Source: Pontibacter sp. E15-1
GTDB taxonomy: Bacteria > Bacteroidota > Bacteroidia > Cytophagales > Hymenobacteraceae
Assembly (NCBI RefSeq): GCF_022601975.1
Contig: NZ_JAKVIR010000011.1
Location: 1-64,000 of the forward strand
Length of the DNA stretch: 64,000 nt
Direction of reading: 5' to 3'
Part shown: positions 26,001 to 35,530 of the stretch, piece after piece
Layout of the letters: each line of letters begins with the position of its first letter
Numbering within the stretch: position 1 is the first letter of the stretch
Program-made: the position numbers and the translations under genes
Notes under the pieces: model-generated
Databases searched by the model: none
Told to the model about the DNA's origin: nothing
Seen by the model: the letters and a program-made list of their open reading frames with translations, nothing else

Positions 26001-28352
26001 TTAGTTTTCAGTACTTCTTTTGATGTAGAATGCGGGACCGTATATCCTATTTTCTGCCCATATATTCCAACCTTTAGCAGTTAACATACTTCTTGTAAAT
26101 GCTAACCCTAGCCCTGTAGCATTTCTTTCATTTTTCCCGGTAATCCCATATTCAAAAATAATTTCAATATCTTCCTCTGGAATTTTTGGACCAGTATTAC
26201 TTATTATAAAAGTATCCGGACTTTCATATTCAAATATTATTATCTTTTTATTCTCTGCAAAATTTAACCAGTACACTGCATTGTTTATAATGTTAAGTAT
26301 TGAAATCCAAAAAACGTATTCGAAGCTAGAAATTTTCACATCTTCGACATTAGCACTTATTGTTACATCTATATCAGCATCTTTGAAAGTAGATTCAAAA
26401 AGGAAGCAAACTCTATTGAATGTAGAAAGTGGTGAAAATGATTTTGGTAACGATCTTCCAATAGCAGGTTTTAGCGACTCTTTGAGAGAATTTAAAGTTT
26501 TTGTAGCAGCTCCTATGTTCGCAACTCTTGCAAGTAGCCTCTCCTGTAATTCTTTTTCCTGAATCTTTAGAAGATTAGTTTCCAAAGACTTAACCGTTGA
26601 CCCTAAAGCAGCTATTGGCTGAGAAATTTCATGATATACAAGTTCTAATCCGGTACCTAAAGAAGCAAGTCTTTGTGAAAATGTCAAAGAATACTCCATA
26701 CTATCTAAAGCACTATTTGTCTCTTCGATAAACTGTTTTGATACTTGATGTAATTCGGCATTATCAGAATTACTCAGTAAGTATTTTATAAATTTTTCTG
26801 TATCAGGTCTAGCATTTCTACTCTTTATTGCACGACCAATGTTATGAATTTCTCTATATTTAGCACGTCTTCGACCTGCCCCCTCTAGTATACCATTTAT
26901 GATTTTCTTGAAGGTGATAAAGGCTTTATTTTCAAAAAAACCTTCTCTGTTAGTCTTTTCATTTAGAGCATCATTCTCAGGAGAGTATAAAAACAAGTAA
27001 CCTAAAATTTGATTAGGGCCTATGGTCACCTTGTGCTGCTGAACTCTCTTTGCTCCAAGTCCAAGCCAATCTTGTTCTTCCTCACCATAGGGCTTGACAC
27101 CAAAACCATTTTTTGAAATTTTGAGTCCTAAATACTTTTTTAGGATTCTAGTAGCTTCGTTTTTACCCTTCGCTCTTAAACGTAATGCTATTTTTTCTTT
27201 AGCATCCGTATCCAAATCATAAACTCTTATATCAAAATAGAATTCTCCTAAACCTGTTTCTTTTTCTTTATTTGATGCTTCACGATTCTCTTCTAACTCC
27301 TTTATCTTTCTAATCCTTAGGTCATCATCAGAAAGTATAAACGAGGCATTCAAAGTAAATTCTTCATCCCTTATATCTTCATCTAAACGTTTACATAAAT
27401 ATTTTCCTAAAACATTTCCTAGAATATCAACTTTACCGAATATCCTATAATCAAAGTATTCTATGATGGAAGATGGCTCAATCGGAATGAATTCTATGTT
27501 ATTTTGCTCTTCATTTTTCAAAAGATTTATTCCATAAAATAATTCGAAAGTACTTTCTCCATTTGATACTCGAAGATGCTCATCTATTATTCCATTCGCT
27601 ATCAGCTCATTTTGAATTGAATTATTTAACTGAAGAGGGGTAATCAAATCAACTAAGGATTTAAAGATTGCAGTATCCTCTATTTCCTTGGTTTGAAATT
27701 CATTTTCAATGATTGTTTTGATAGAATCATCGAGATGCTGGAGTATAATCATCGTTCCTTCTAAAAAATCATCGAAAGGAGATTGATGAAGGAACTCTTT
27801 AATTGTATCATTAACAGGTAATTTAAATTGATCTGTTAACTCATCATTATTAAATAAGCTGTTAAAATCTGAAGCTGCTCCACCAGGGAACTCAATCTTT
27901 TCAAGAAGTGTCTCTACTCTGAATTTTTCTCTATCAATTTTTAGCCAATTGTATTCTAAATCTTCTTTCTTTTTCGTAATTACTGTCAAATACCTTCCTA
28001 AGGCCATAGATGCTAAACGACCTATACCTTTCATACCTAAGTATCTTCTTTCATAGATTATACTTTTCCTCTTACTTTTATCTTCATCACGTTTGCTACT
28101 AATAGAGGGTCTCAGCCAACCACCGAACAACGTTTCTGCATTCATTCCTAATCCATTATCTTTTATTATTAGGAAAGTGTTCTCTACTGCAGAATCAAAG
28201 TGTGTATAAATCCAACATTTATCAGCATCAGCATCATATGCATTTTTAACAAGTTCATTTAGAGCTGTTGATGGGTGCCCTATTAACTCCTCACCCATCT
28301 GTATAATTGACATTGCTCCTGGTTGAAACTTGTACTCTTTAGTTGATATCAT
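26001..28352 (-). CDS. Double-GHKL histidine kinase of defence island
   Basis: A 783-residue soluble protein with two ATPase modules. The N-terminal one is Hsp90/MORC-like: N-box ALNELVKNAYDADAD (30-44), DNGLGM (65-70), GMKGIGRLAS lid (106-115), and a transducer-like part ending near NREGFF (468). The C-terminal one is a histidine kinase: H-box VYHEISQPIAAL with His574, N-box NIINNAVYWLN (687-697), NTGPKI (719-724) and GLGLAFTRSM (747-756). No transmembrane helix or sensor domain is visible, so the signal is likely sensed by the N-terminal ATPase in the cytoplasm. Linked to the receiver gene (39 bases) and the SspD-like gene (44 bases upstream). Confidence 0.85.
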   Translation of the reverse strand: MISTKEYKFQPGAMSIIQMGEELIGHPSTALNELVKNAYDADADKCWIYTHFDSAVENTFLIIKDNGLGMNAETLFGGWLRPSISSKRDEDKSKRKSIIYERRYLGMKGIGRLASMALGRYLTVITKKKEDLEYNWLKIDREKFRVETLLEKIEFPGGAASDFNSLFNNDELTDQFKLPVNDTIKEFLHQSPFDDFLEGTMIILQHLDDSIKTIIENEFQTKEIEDTAIFKSLVDLITPLQLNNSIQNELIANGIIDEHLRVSNGESTFELFYGINLLKNEEQNNIEFIPIEPSSIIEYFDYRIFGKVDILGNVLGKYLCKRLDEDIRDEEFTLNASFILSDDDLRIRKIKELEENREASNKEKETGLGEFYFDIRVYDLDTDAKEKIALRLRAKGKNEATRILKKYLGLKISKNGFGVKPYGEEEQDWLGLGAKRVQQHKVTIGPNQILGYLFLYSPENDALNEKTNREGFFENKAFITFKKIINGILEGAGRRRAKYREIHNIGRAIKSRNARPDTEKFIKYLLSNSDNAELHQVSKQFIEETNSALDSMEYSLTFSQRLASLGTGLELVYHEISQPIAALGSTVKSLETNLLKIQEKELQERLLARVANIGAATKTLNSLKESLKPAIGRSLPKSFSPLSTFNRVCFLFESTFKDADIDVTISANVEDVKISSFEYVFWISILNIINNAVYWLNFAENKKIIIFEYESPDTFIISNTGPKIPEEDIEIIFEYGITGKNERNATGLGLAFTRSMLTAKGWNIWAENRIYGPAFYIKRSTEN

Positions 28353-28396
28353 ATAAAAACAATAATAAGAGTATAATCAGATTGATGTGAAATTTC

Positions 28397-29614
28397 TTAT
28401 ATAAAGCAAGCAGCACATCCTTCCCCTTCAGAATCATCAAGTATGTCGAGAAGATAAAGTGAAGTACTTTTATTACCCTTAGAAGCTTTCTTTATATAAT
28501 CTTCTTTTATCTCATCAGTACGAACTGCATTGCGTTTAGCAAGAATTTCATGGTTAATCCATATGACTTTCTTAATCCCATGCTCTTCTTCTACTTCACA
28601 CAGCAGAATTTCATTGCCATGCTCATCTTGATATGGTACGCCAATAAGTTCACGCAGCGTTTCTCCTTGCATCCAAGTATAATCTCCTTTTTCATAGAGC
28701 TCAGCCTTTAAGAAGTCTTCCAAGTGATTTTCAAACAGCCAGACCCACTCAATCTTTTGCTGAAAGAAACAAAAATAGCAACCAGATCGGGAACGGGCAT
28801 ACTCTCCCTTTTTGCCATTTACTTCAAAAGGAATCTTCTCATAATACTTTGGTACACCTACTGAAGAATCCCGCAAGATCCTGAATATATCGTCTCTAAC
28901 TAGTACCTCGTCATTATCAACCAATGGAAATTCTTCAACTACAGCTAGTGGATAGCCTGTAGTTTTAAGAAAAGCAAATACAGCAGCATTAAACAGTTTA
29001 ACATCTGCATCGAGTAAAGCATTTAATTTTTGTAACTGCCTAAAGCTAAAAGAAAGTGGTCTATTAATAGTTTCTAAAAGACGAGTAAGTTTTCTTTCTT
29101 CAGCATATTCATTATAGAATGCTGCCATAAAAGGTATAGCATCATTCTGTAACACTTTCTGTATTACGTCTTCACTCCATATGTTTTTTCGGAATGGAAA
29201 AATTGACTGAATATTAGACTTCTTGGAGATGTAACCTTCACGGTCTTCATCACCCCTTATGCCAACATAAGAAACAACAGGATCATCGCCTACAAACTTT
29301 TCAAAAGGCTCCAGCTTCAATTTTTTAGTACACCATCGTGCCTCTGAGGAAGGTAAGTACCCTCTAAAGTCCTCATACAATTTATCGAAAGGGCTTCTGT
29401 CGTTGTTCTCAAATGGGCTCAGGCGAATAATTTTCTTGCCCAGTATACCTTCAATATTGTTTAGTAAGTCGTAAGTTTCAGGAAGTTCCTCACCAGTATC
29501 ACAGTAATAATACTCCATCTCTATTTCTGGATACTTATCCTTCAAGTATAAAGCTAGTGCTGCACTATCTTTACCACCTGAAATACCTAATACATGTCTT
29601 ACTTTCTTACTCAT
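28397..29614 (-). CDS. sspD: SspD/DndC-like PP-loop sulfurtransferase (PAPS reductase family)
   Basis: A 405-residue ATP-pyrophosphatase of the PAPS reductase/DndC group, which activates DNA with ATP during phosphorothioate (sulfur-for-oxygen) backbone modification. The PP-loop ISGGKDSAAL is at residues 11-20. Cys38 (YYYCDTGEELPET), Cys95 (EARWCTKKLKLEPF) and the pair Cys279/Cys282 (RSGCYFCFF) are candidates for persulfide or Fe-S ligands; two more cysteines are near the C terminus (GCAAC). GIRGDEDREG lies at 119-128. The start overlaps the SspC-like stop by 8 bases, and gene order DUF4007-ATPase-PP-loop matches the known sspBCD set. Family membership is firm; the exact Ssp label is an inference. 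Confidence 0.85.
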   Translation of the reverse strand: MSKKVRHVLGISGGKDSAALALYLKDKYPEIEMEYYYCDTGEELPETYDLLNNIEGILGKKIIRLSPFENNDRSPFDKLYEDFRGYLPSSEARWCTKKLKLEPFEKFVGDDPVVSYVGIRGDEDREGYISKKSNIQSIFPFRKNIWSEDVIQKVLQNDAIPFMAAFYNEYAEERKLTRLLETINRPLSFSFRQLQKLNALLDADVKLFNAAVFAFLKTTGYPLAVVEEFPLVDNDEVLVRDDIFRILRDSSVGVPKYYEKIPFEVNGKKGEYARSRSGCYFCFFQQKIEWVWLFENHLEDFLKAELYEKGDYTWMQGETLRELIGVPYQDEHGNEILLCEVEEEHGIKKVIWINHEILAKRNAVRTDEIKEDYIKKASKGNKSTSLYLLDILDDSEGEGCAACFI

Positions 29615-32600
29615 CTTTCAACTGCTCCTTCAATAAATTAGTTAGGACTGCAATAGATTGCTGACGATCTAAACCATTTAATTTAAGCTGCATCTCAGCA
29701 ACTACATTTTGTAATTGTTCGGTTTGATTTCTTGGATATCGAATTACCTGTTGCTGTAGCCCACCTTCAAATGAGTTTATCTCTATTTTAAAAGCCTCTT
29801 CCCGCTCTACGTCTACATTAGCATTAGCTAAATCTGTAAGGCGATCTAAAGAGTAGATCGTTTTCTGAAAATGCTGATAAAATAGCTCTTCGTCGGCATC
29901 ATCAAAAGAACTTAGCGGTTTCTGGACAAGTGCAGTTGCAATGGAATTTAGCCAAGAATCACGATCATCCAACTTACTGTTAAGTCTTTGAACAAATGCT
30001 TTCTGCTTTGATTCAAGCTGATGTCCCTTCAAGTTTTCAAATCTCTTTTGTAAAGCTGCTTTATAAAGCCCTAACTCAGGTTCAGTACCAACAACTTTGC
30101 TTACAATGTATTCCTCTAATCTACTCACGAACTTCTTATAAGCATCTCGCAGCTCTGCCATGCTTGCACGAAGAGCTTCTATATACTCCTCCTGCATAGC
30201 AGCATTTTGCTGCATCAAAGGAAGTGAATATCCTAGAGCTTGCGGAAAATCATCGAAAAAAGCGGCTTCAGGATCCTTTATTTTAGCAATTGTTGACCTG
30301 AGGCTAAGAGTGTTTTTCTCAAGCTTTTTTGTCTTCTTTGTGTACTCCGGCAACGATTTATAGAAAACTAAGAACGGTTTAATTGTTTCTATAAATGTCT
30401 CCTTCGATGGACTTTCAGTAGGAGCCTTTTGAATTATGTCTCTATATTGATTAAAGAATGAGAGTCTTTCACCTTCTACATCAAAAGCCTTAATTGTATA
30501 TAGATTTGGGTTCCTGGCAACCTGATTTAAAACCTCTGCGTCTAAATCAGCTATAAACCCACCAGGGCCAAAAAGAGCGAACTGATGACGATTTATAAAC
30601 AGGAACGTAGGCAGCCAAAAATCTATAAATCCCTGTTTTACTTTTAGAGGTTTGCTTAAAAGTATATTAATGAGTTCAGAAAGATTCCTTTCACCTAAAC
30701 GGGTATCTTTTAAGAACTGAACACATCTCTCCCAAATACCCTTGAAAGTAGCATCAGTTGGAGCAGAAAGAATAAATCCGTTCTCAGAAAATGTATGTAT
30801 ACCGGTGTTTTTAAGCAGTGAAAGATAAATAGTTTTCTCTGGAGGAAACTGTTTAGAGTTAAAATCTAAATCTTTTACACCCCAATTTTCGACTAGAGCC
30901 CTAACATAGTTCTTACGAGCACCCGATATCGCGCCAGTAAGTTTAGATTTATTAACTAATTCACTTTTGAAACTAGGTGTGTCTGGATATACTTCATTGC
31001 AAATATCAGACAAGGAGCGATTGAAAGAGCTTCTGTTATTGAAGTTGATATCAGCCTCACCATTAAAAAACCACTTTATTTTTCCTTCGTTGCTGTAAAT
31101 GCTACCTAAAACATACCGGTTTAGTAAAGCAATCTGATCTGTAAGAAGCTCCTCTAAATCTCGTTGAGCAACTTTATCATTAGGATTAAGCTCTTTTACT
31201 TTCTTTATCTTCTCAATCTCCCTGATTAAGCTTTTGATTTCAGTGGTATTGCTATATAACCCATAGAGTATAGCCTCCTTGTTGTCACCTACAGCGGCTT
31301 TTACATCTTCTATACCTATTTTATCATTAAAAACTAGGTTTATAAATCCATCAATCTCTAGTTGAGGGTTTTCTAATATAGGTTCATTAGTAAGCTTAAA
31401 TTCAAAAATTCTTGGCGTTCCTTTTTCATAAGAAACTTGTTTTGCTTGCACATATGGAAAAACAAAATACTGTTTCAGGTACTTAACTACATCCGTCACA
31501 TGCTCAACTAGCTGGCCAGCCTCATCAACGGCAAGTTCAATATCAAGATCTGTACCTTCGAACAAGAAGAAGCGATTACGATGCTTAGCAAAACGAATAA
31601 TCTTGTGTTCAACCAACTTATCAATAACCTGCTCTGGATTTTCAATTCCTAATGCTAGTTTACCATAAGTAGCCAAAAACGATTTATCAAATTGTGCTCC
31701 TTCGTTAGTGAAAATAGTTAAAAGGCCTAAAGCTTTCAGTATAGATCTAGCATCTTCAGTTCTTCCTTCGATAAAAGCATCTGCTCTTTCTAGGGCGCTC
31801 TTCAAAGAAGCCCATTGACCAAAGTGAGGGTTATGTTTAGATCTTAATAAATTATAGAAGTGATGACTCAGGTAATCATATACATTTCTTAATGAAAAGA
31901 AAGCATTAGAATTATTGCTAATGGTACCTAAACCAAATTGATCATCTGATTCAAGAAAGGTAAACAGTGACCGCTCGTTCTGTCCATACTTCTGCATTGC
32001 TAAGGTAAGCACAGCAGCAGCAAGTATATCTATTGGATATACATCCCTTGCGATTTCTTTACTGAAATAATCATTTAATGGAAATGCATTAGCCTTAGAA
32101 ATTGCTTCCATCAGCTTTTCGAGTGCTGCAGCATTAATTTCTTTCTCTGATGAGGCTAACCTTTTAGAAGCTAGAAAAAGAAGTTGCTCGACGGGCTCAT
32201 TAAAAGTTAACTCCTTTAAGCGCCCCTTTACTTTTGTCCATTCTTCTTTTTGAGATCGAGTAAGCTCGTGTGCGTATGCACTAAAATCTTGATGCATTAC
32301 TGTAATTAGCAATACATCCTTAGCTTTATCATTTACATACTCTGCAAGCTGCTGAATAAAGTATAATTCTTGCTCAGGGTTATTTTTTGCAGCATACTCA
32401 AGAAACTTTCCAAATTCATCAATAACGAATAAAAGTCGCTTTCCCTGTTTCTGCAGATTTAATCGATGCTCATCAATCCCATGTATAACTTCAGAAACAG
32501 TATAGTCTAGGGAATTAGGTATAAATTGTACTGCTAGTGTCTCTATGAATGAAGAATAGTTACCTATCAAATAGACAAATTCATTCTCCCCTCTTTCTAA

Positions 32601-32840
32601 ATCTGCATTCTCAGGAAATGAGAAGAAGCCGTGTGTTTTATTTAAAGTTTTTTCTAATGCCCAGATAAATGCTGACTTACCAGTTCCATAAGCTCCGATA
32701 ATGTTGAATGAATGATGGCCAGCTTGGTAATTACTAACTATCTGATAAAAAACACCTTTTGAATTTGGTGTTGGTATATAATTTATCTCTTGATTAATAT
32801 CTCGTAAGATATTAATCGATGGCGAGAACTTAACTGCCAT
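29607..32840 (-). CDS. sspC: SspC-like large P-loop ATPase
   Basis: A 1077-residue ATPase with Walker A GAYGTGKS (49-56) and Walker B LLFVIDEFGKFLEY (136-149), followed by LLITVMHQDFSAYA, a sensor-like strand. The remaining 800 residues are mostly helical, with charged coiled-coil-like stretches near 580-620 and 870-950. By position and size it corresponds to SspC, the ATPase of the single-strand phosphorothioation complex. BrxC/PglY-type BREX ATPases are the main alternative, but no pglZ, brxL or methyltransferase accompanies it. Overlaps the genes on both sides. Confidence 0.8.
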   Translation of the reverse strand: MAVKFSPSINILRDINQEINYIPTPNSKGVFYQIVSNYQAGHHSFNIIGAYGTGKSAFIWALEKTLNKTHGFFSFPENADLERGENEFVYLIGNYSSFIETLAVQFIPNSLDYTVSEVIHGIDEHRLNLQKQGKRLLFVIDEFGKFLEYAAKNNPEQELYFIQQLAEYVNDKAKDVLLITVMHQDFSAYAHELTRSQKEEWTKVKGRLKELTFNEPVEQLLFLASKRLASSEKEINAAALEKLMEAISKANAFPLNDYFSKEIARDVYPIDILAAAVLTLAMQKYGQNERSLFTFLESDDQFGLGTISNNSNAFFSLRNVYDYLSHHFYNLLRSKHNPHFGQWASLKSALERADAFIEGRTEDARSILKALGLLTIFTNEGAQFDKSFLATYGKLALGIENPEQVIDKLVEHKIIRFAKHRNRFFLFEGTDLDIELAVDEAGQLVEHVTDVVKYLKQYFVFPYVQAKQVSYEKGTPRIFEFKLTNEPILENPQLEIDGFINLVFNDKIGIEDVKAAVGDNKEAILYGLYSNTTEIKSLIREIEKIKKVKELNPNDKVAQRDLEELLTDQIALLNRYVLGSIYSNEGKIKWFFNGEADINFNNRSSFNRSLSDICNEVYPDTPSFKSELVNKSKLTGAISGARKNYVRALVENWGVKDLDFNSKQFPPEKTIYLSLLKNTGIHTFSENGFILSAPTDATFKGIWERCVQFLKDTRLGERNLSELINILLSKPLKVKQGFIDFWLPTFLFINRHQFALFGPGGFIADLDAEVLNQVARNPNLYTIKAFDVEGERLSFFNQYRDIIQKAPTESPSKETFIETIKPFLVFYKSLPEYTKKTKKLEKNTLSLRSTIAKIKDPEAAFFDDFPQALGYSLPLMQQNAAMQEEYIEALRASMAELRDAYKKFVSRLEEYIVSKVVGTEPELGLYKAALQKRFENLKGHQLESKQKAFVQRLNSKLDDRDSWLNSIATALVQKPLSSFDDADEELFYQHFQKTIYSLDRLTDLANANVDVEREEAFKIEINSFEGGLQQQVIRYPRNQTEQLQNVVAEMQLKLNGLDRQQSIAVLTNLLKEQLKDE

Positions 32841-33714
32841 AGTATTTGCTTAAAATATCGTACTTATTAATCCTTTCTCTCCTTAGCGTCAGCACTCTAT
32901 TTCCTGCTGTAGAACTAAAAGTAATGTCACCGCCATAGTTAGCAACCATAGATTCAATTTTACTATATAACCCTTTCTCACTCATAGCGAAAACAACACC
33001 TGGAGAATTATCACCTACTTCTATCTCTTTAAAGCTAATAGTTTCACCATACACATCGTTGTCGAGAATATTGTAAAGTACTATCTCCCAAGGAAGATCA
33101 TCACGCTCACTATTCTGAATAGTATAGTGATCTTCTAATTCACCTTTTTCATTCCTGATCCTAGTATGGGAGAGTAGGTTCAGATCGGGCAGAATACCTG
33201 AATAATCTTCTTCTACATCTACTTTTTTCCCCTCAACAACTATGTAGCTTCTTATAAAAGCACTTAAGTCTTTTTCTACGGTATTATTGTTGAAACTAGA
33301 TTCTGTTTCGTCACACTTCCGTTCTAGGAACTGCGTTAGTTTATATTTAGTAAAATCGAAGCTTTCTTTTCTGTATTCATTAAATACTAGATTGTATATA
33401 GATGCTCTATTGTGCTTTACTAGGAGGTAATGCAAAAGCCAAGCTGTTCCTATATCCTCAATATAAGGATCTAGGCCATAGACACTATTGAAAACTCGAT
33501 CTGCAATTTCTTGAAGCTCATCGGACTCATTTGTTAAAGCAAATGCTTTAAGCCAAAAACGGATCGAAGAAACCATGTTCTTACCTACACCTAAATCAAT
33601 AACTGCTGATTCTTCAGAAAATTTATGTTCTTGAATTAGGAAGTCATATCCTTTTTTGAGCCAGAAATGCTTGCAAATGAAAGACTCATGCCCTGAAAAG
33701 GAAAGCTTTGCCAT
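32830..33714 (-). CDS. sspB: DUF4007 protein, SspB-like nickase
   Basis: A 294-residue protein with the DUF4007 N terminus: FSGHESFICKHFWLKKGYD (residues 6-24), then AVIDLGVGKNMVSSIRFWLKAF and GLDPYIEDIGTAWLLHYLL. DUF4007 proteins in Ssp systems are described as SspB, which nicks DNA before single-strand sulfur insertion. First gene of the operon; its stop overlaps the ATPase start by 11 bases. No promoter consensus is evident upstream in the 288-base AT-rich gap before the IS remnant. Confidence 0.82.
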   Translation of the reverse strand: MAKLSFSGHESFICKHFWLKKGYDFLIQEHKFSEESAVIDLGVGKNMVSSIRFWLKAFALTNESDELQEIADRVFNSVYGLDPYIEDIGTAWLLHYLLVKHNRASIYNLVFNEYRKESFDFTKYKLTQFLERKCDETESSFNNNTVEKDLSAFIRSYIVVEGKKVDVEEDYSGILPDLNLLSHTRIRNEKGELEDHYTIQNSERDDLPWEIVLYNILDNDVYGETISFKEIEVGDNSPGVVFAMSEKGLYSKIESMVANYGGDITFSSTAGNRVLTLRRERINKYDILSKYYGS

Positions 33715-34002
33715 ATGATGTAATTCAATAAAATATTATAGTAATTTTATATTCAAATTACGCATAACTATTGGTCTAATACAAACTAGAACGGGCTAAT
33801 ATGAGATAAAAAGTGTAAGTAATTAAGAGTAAAATATTTATAGCGGTTTAGATTTAGCTAGGAGTTACGCAACTACCTGGATTCTCGTAAAATTAGCTAA
33901 AAAGAGAAGGAACCAGGTAATTATATAGCTTATTTGCTTAGTGAGCCACACAGGCCGAGTTGCGTGAAGGCCAGTGAAGTGCTGGACACTTCGCATGATG
34001 TG

Positions 34003-34660
34003 TGACCTTCCCCCGACAAACCGGACCATTGTAAAGTAGATAAAACGGGCAATAATCGTATTGTTTTAAAAGTGAAATGCCATGAAGAAATTAAAATTCA
34101 CCGAGGCGCAGATCAACTTCGCCATCAAGCAAGCAGAGACGGGTGTCAAGGTGGAGGAGGCATGCCTCAAGATGGGCATCTCGGAGGCCACCTTCTACAA
34201 CTGGAAGAAAAAATACGGTGGTTTAGGGGTGAGTGAACTGCGCAAGATGCGGCAGTTGGAGGAGGAGAACCGCCAGTTGAAGCAGTTGATGGCGGACCTG
34301 AGCCGGGACAAGCAGATGCTGCAGGATGTGCTGCGAAAAAAGCTTTAAGGCCAGCCCAGTCAAAACGGCTGATCTCAATGCTAACAGAAAACTACCGGGT
34401 CTCTGTTAGAAGAGCATGTAAGGTGGTGCTGTGCCCCCGCTCGGGCTGGTGCTACCACTCCAGGGCCAGGGATAGCTCCGTGATCAGGAGGCGGATGCAG
34501 GAGATCGCCCAGGTGCGGGTCCGCTATGGGTTCTGGCGTATCTTTGTCCTGCTCAGGCGGGAAGGCTGGCGGGACAACCATAAGCGCGTGTACCGCCTCT
34601 ACAAAGAGGAGGGGCTGAACCTAAGGAGCACGCGGCCCAGGAGAAGTAAGGCCGCTGAGA
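34003..34660 (+). mobile_element. Truncated IS3-family (IS407-type) element
   Basis: The left end begins TGACCTTCCCCCGACAAACC, matching the end TGACCTCCCCCCGAAAAACC of the complete copy at 38495-39710. It includes orfA and the first third of orfB, then sequence identity with the complete copy stops near 34655, inside the region encoding RSKAA. The right end is lost. It is inverted relative to the complete copy and divides the defence operon from the efflux gene. Confidence 0.85.
34082..34348 (+). CDS. IS3-family transposase OrfA (truncated element)
   Basis: An 88-residue helix-turn-helix OrfA starting MKKLKFTEAQINFAIKQAETG, closely similar to the OrfA at 39365-39631. The C-terminal leucine-zipper-like helix (LRKMRQLEEENRQLKQLMADL) is intact. 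A slippery AAAAAAG at 34336-34342 would allow the -1 shift into the orfB frame, but that frame is truncated, so the element should not transpose on its own. Confidence 0.85.
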   Translation: MKKLKFTEAQINFAIKQAETGVKVEEACLKMGISEATFYNWKKKYGGLGVSELRKMRQLEEENRQLKQLMADLSRDKQMLQDVLRKKL

Positions 34661-34671
34661 TGCTTCACTAA
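34378..34671 (+). pseudogene. Truncated IS3-family transposase OrfB
   Basis: Only the N-terminal part of OrfB remains (LTENYRVSVRRACKVV, then RVRYGFWRIFVLLRREGWRDNHKRVYRLYKEEG). All three DDE catalytic residues are missing because the frame runs out of the element after KAAEMLH. In the complete copy the corresponding protein continues KAADHRLERPELS. Confidence 0.88.
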
Positions 34672-34683
34672 ATACGGACAGTG

Positions 34684-34705
34684 GATTTGCTTAACTTAGC
34701 AAATC
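34684..34705. repeat. Small inverted repeat
   Basis: GATTTGCT and TAGCAAATC form a short hairpin just past the truncated IS. Role unknown. Confidence 0.3.
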
Positions 34706-34876
34706 AAGATGAGTGTTCTGAATGTTGTCAGAAACAAATTGATATACCTAATGGTAGCTGTTATCTATAGGGGAACGCCCTTTAAAGTGATATTGAAAAT
34801 TATTTAAAGAAAAATCACTTGTTTTACTTAAAGATTCCTTTTACCGCCCATAGAACTGCAAAACCTACCTGGAAAC

Positions 34877-34905
34877 AAAAAAAGCTACCTTTTACAGTAG
34901 CTCCA
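34877..34905 (-). terminator. Rho-independent terminator
   Basis: On the minus strand GGAGCTACTGTAAAAGGTAGC is followed by a run of seven T. It lies 22 bases below the stop of the small gene at 34926. Confidence 0.65.
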
Positions 34906-34925
34906 GATTTAAAAAGTCCCTCTCA

Positions 34926-35144
34926 TTATTCAGATTTGGCCCTTTTCTTATAAGTTCTTTTCGGTTTACCATCCTCACCGGCACCGGCATTCAGGGAAAT
35001 ATCAGGCGCATCATCAAGCACGCCATTCATTCTTTCGAATGTGCCTATTACAGCCTTTATCTCGTCAATGTTGCTCAGTTGCTTGATGACATTCATCTGC
35101 AGTCTGTCAATTTCTGTTCTTAGGTATTGCTTTAAATCAGCCAT
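34926..35144 (-). CDS. Small hypothetical protein
   Basis: A 72-residue protein with an N-terminal amphipathic helix (LKQYLRTEIDRLQMNVIKQL) and a basic C terminus (GKPKRTYKKRAKSE). Not recognised. It has a TAnnTTTG element 37 bases upstream and a terminator, so it is a believable single-gene unit inside the IS-rich region. The basic tail could bind nucleic acid; that is a guess. Confidence 0.6.
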   Translation of the reverse strand: MADLKQYLRTEIDRLQMNVIKQLSNIDEIKAVIGTFERMNGVLDDAPDISLNAGAGEDGKPKRTYKKRAKSE

Positions 35145-35180
35145 AGTTTATAATATGTTAGATATGAAAATTGTTACAGG

Positions 35181-35188
35181 CAAATGTA
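35181..35188 (-). promoter_or_regulatory. -7 promoter element of small gene at 34926
   Basis: Minus strand TACATTTG matches TAnnTTTG. Confidence 0.5.
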
Positions 35189-35530
35189 AAGGTTTCCGCG
35201 CAGAGACACAGTTTACAGGTTCGTAAATCTTCATCTTTCTTTAAACATTTGTCTAGATCTGATACACAATTTAAATAAATTTATACCCATCGGTCACTTA
35301 TTCAAATTTTAGTCAATCATTACATAGTTTGCTATACTAACTTTTGAAATTAAGATCACGAGCTTCTCTGCCGCCGGCGCCTTTGAAACGCGAGCCACCT
35401 TTTTACAGATAGAGAAAAAATTAGCCGCAAAATAACAGAAGAAGGTGTTTCTTAGTTAACGACCCAGTGCGCGCAGATTGCCGGGCAGCAGTAGTTGCTC
35501 TTCCTCCCCTACTCGCAAATGCTTTTGTTG

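Noticed and set aside
22274..33714. BREX or DISARM system
   Set aside because: No PglZ phosphatase, BrxL, methyltransferase, helicase or PLD gene is present; the ATPase alone is not enough, and DUF4007 plus PP-loop enzyme fit Ssp better.
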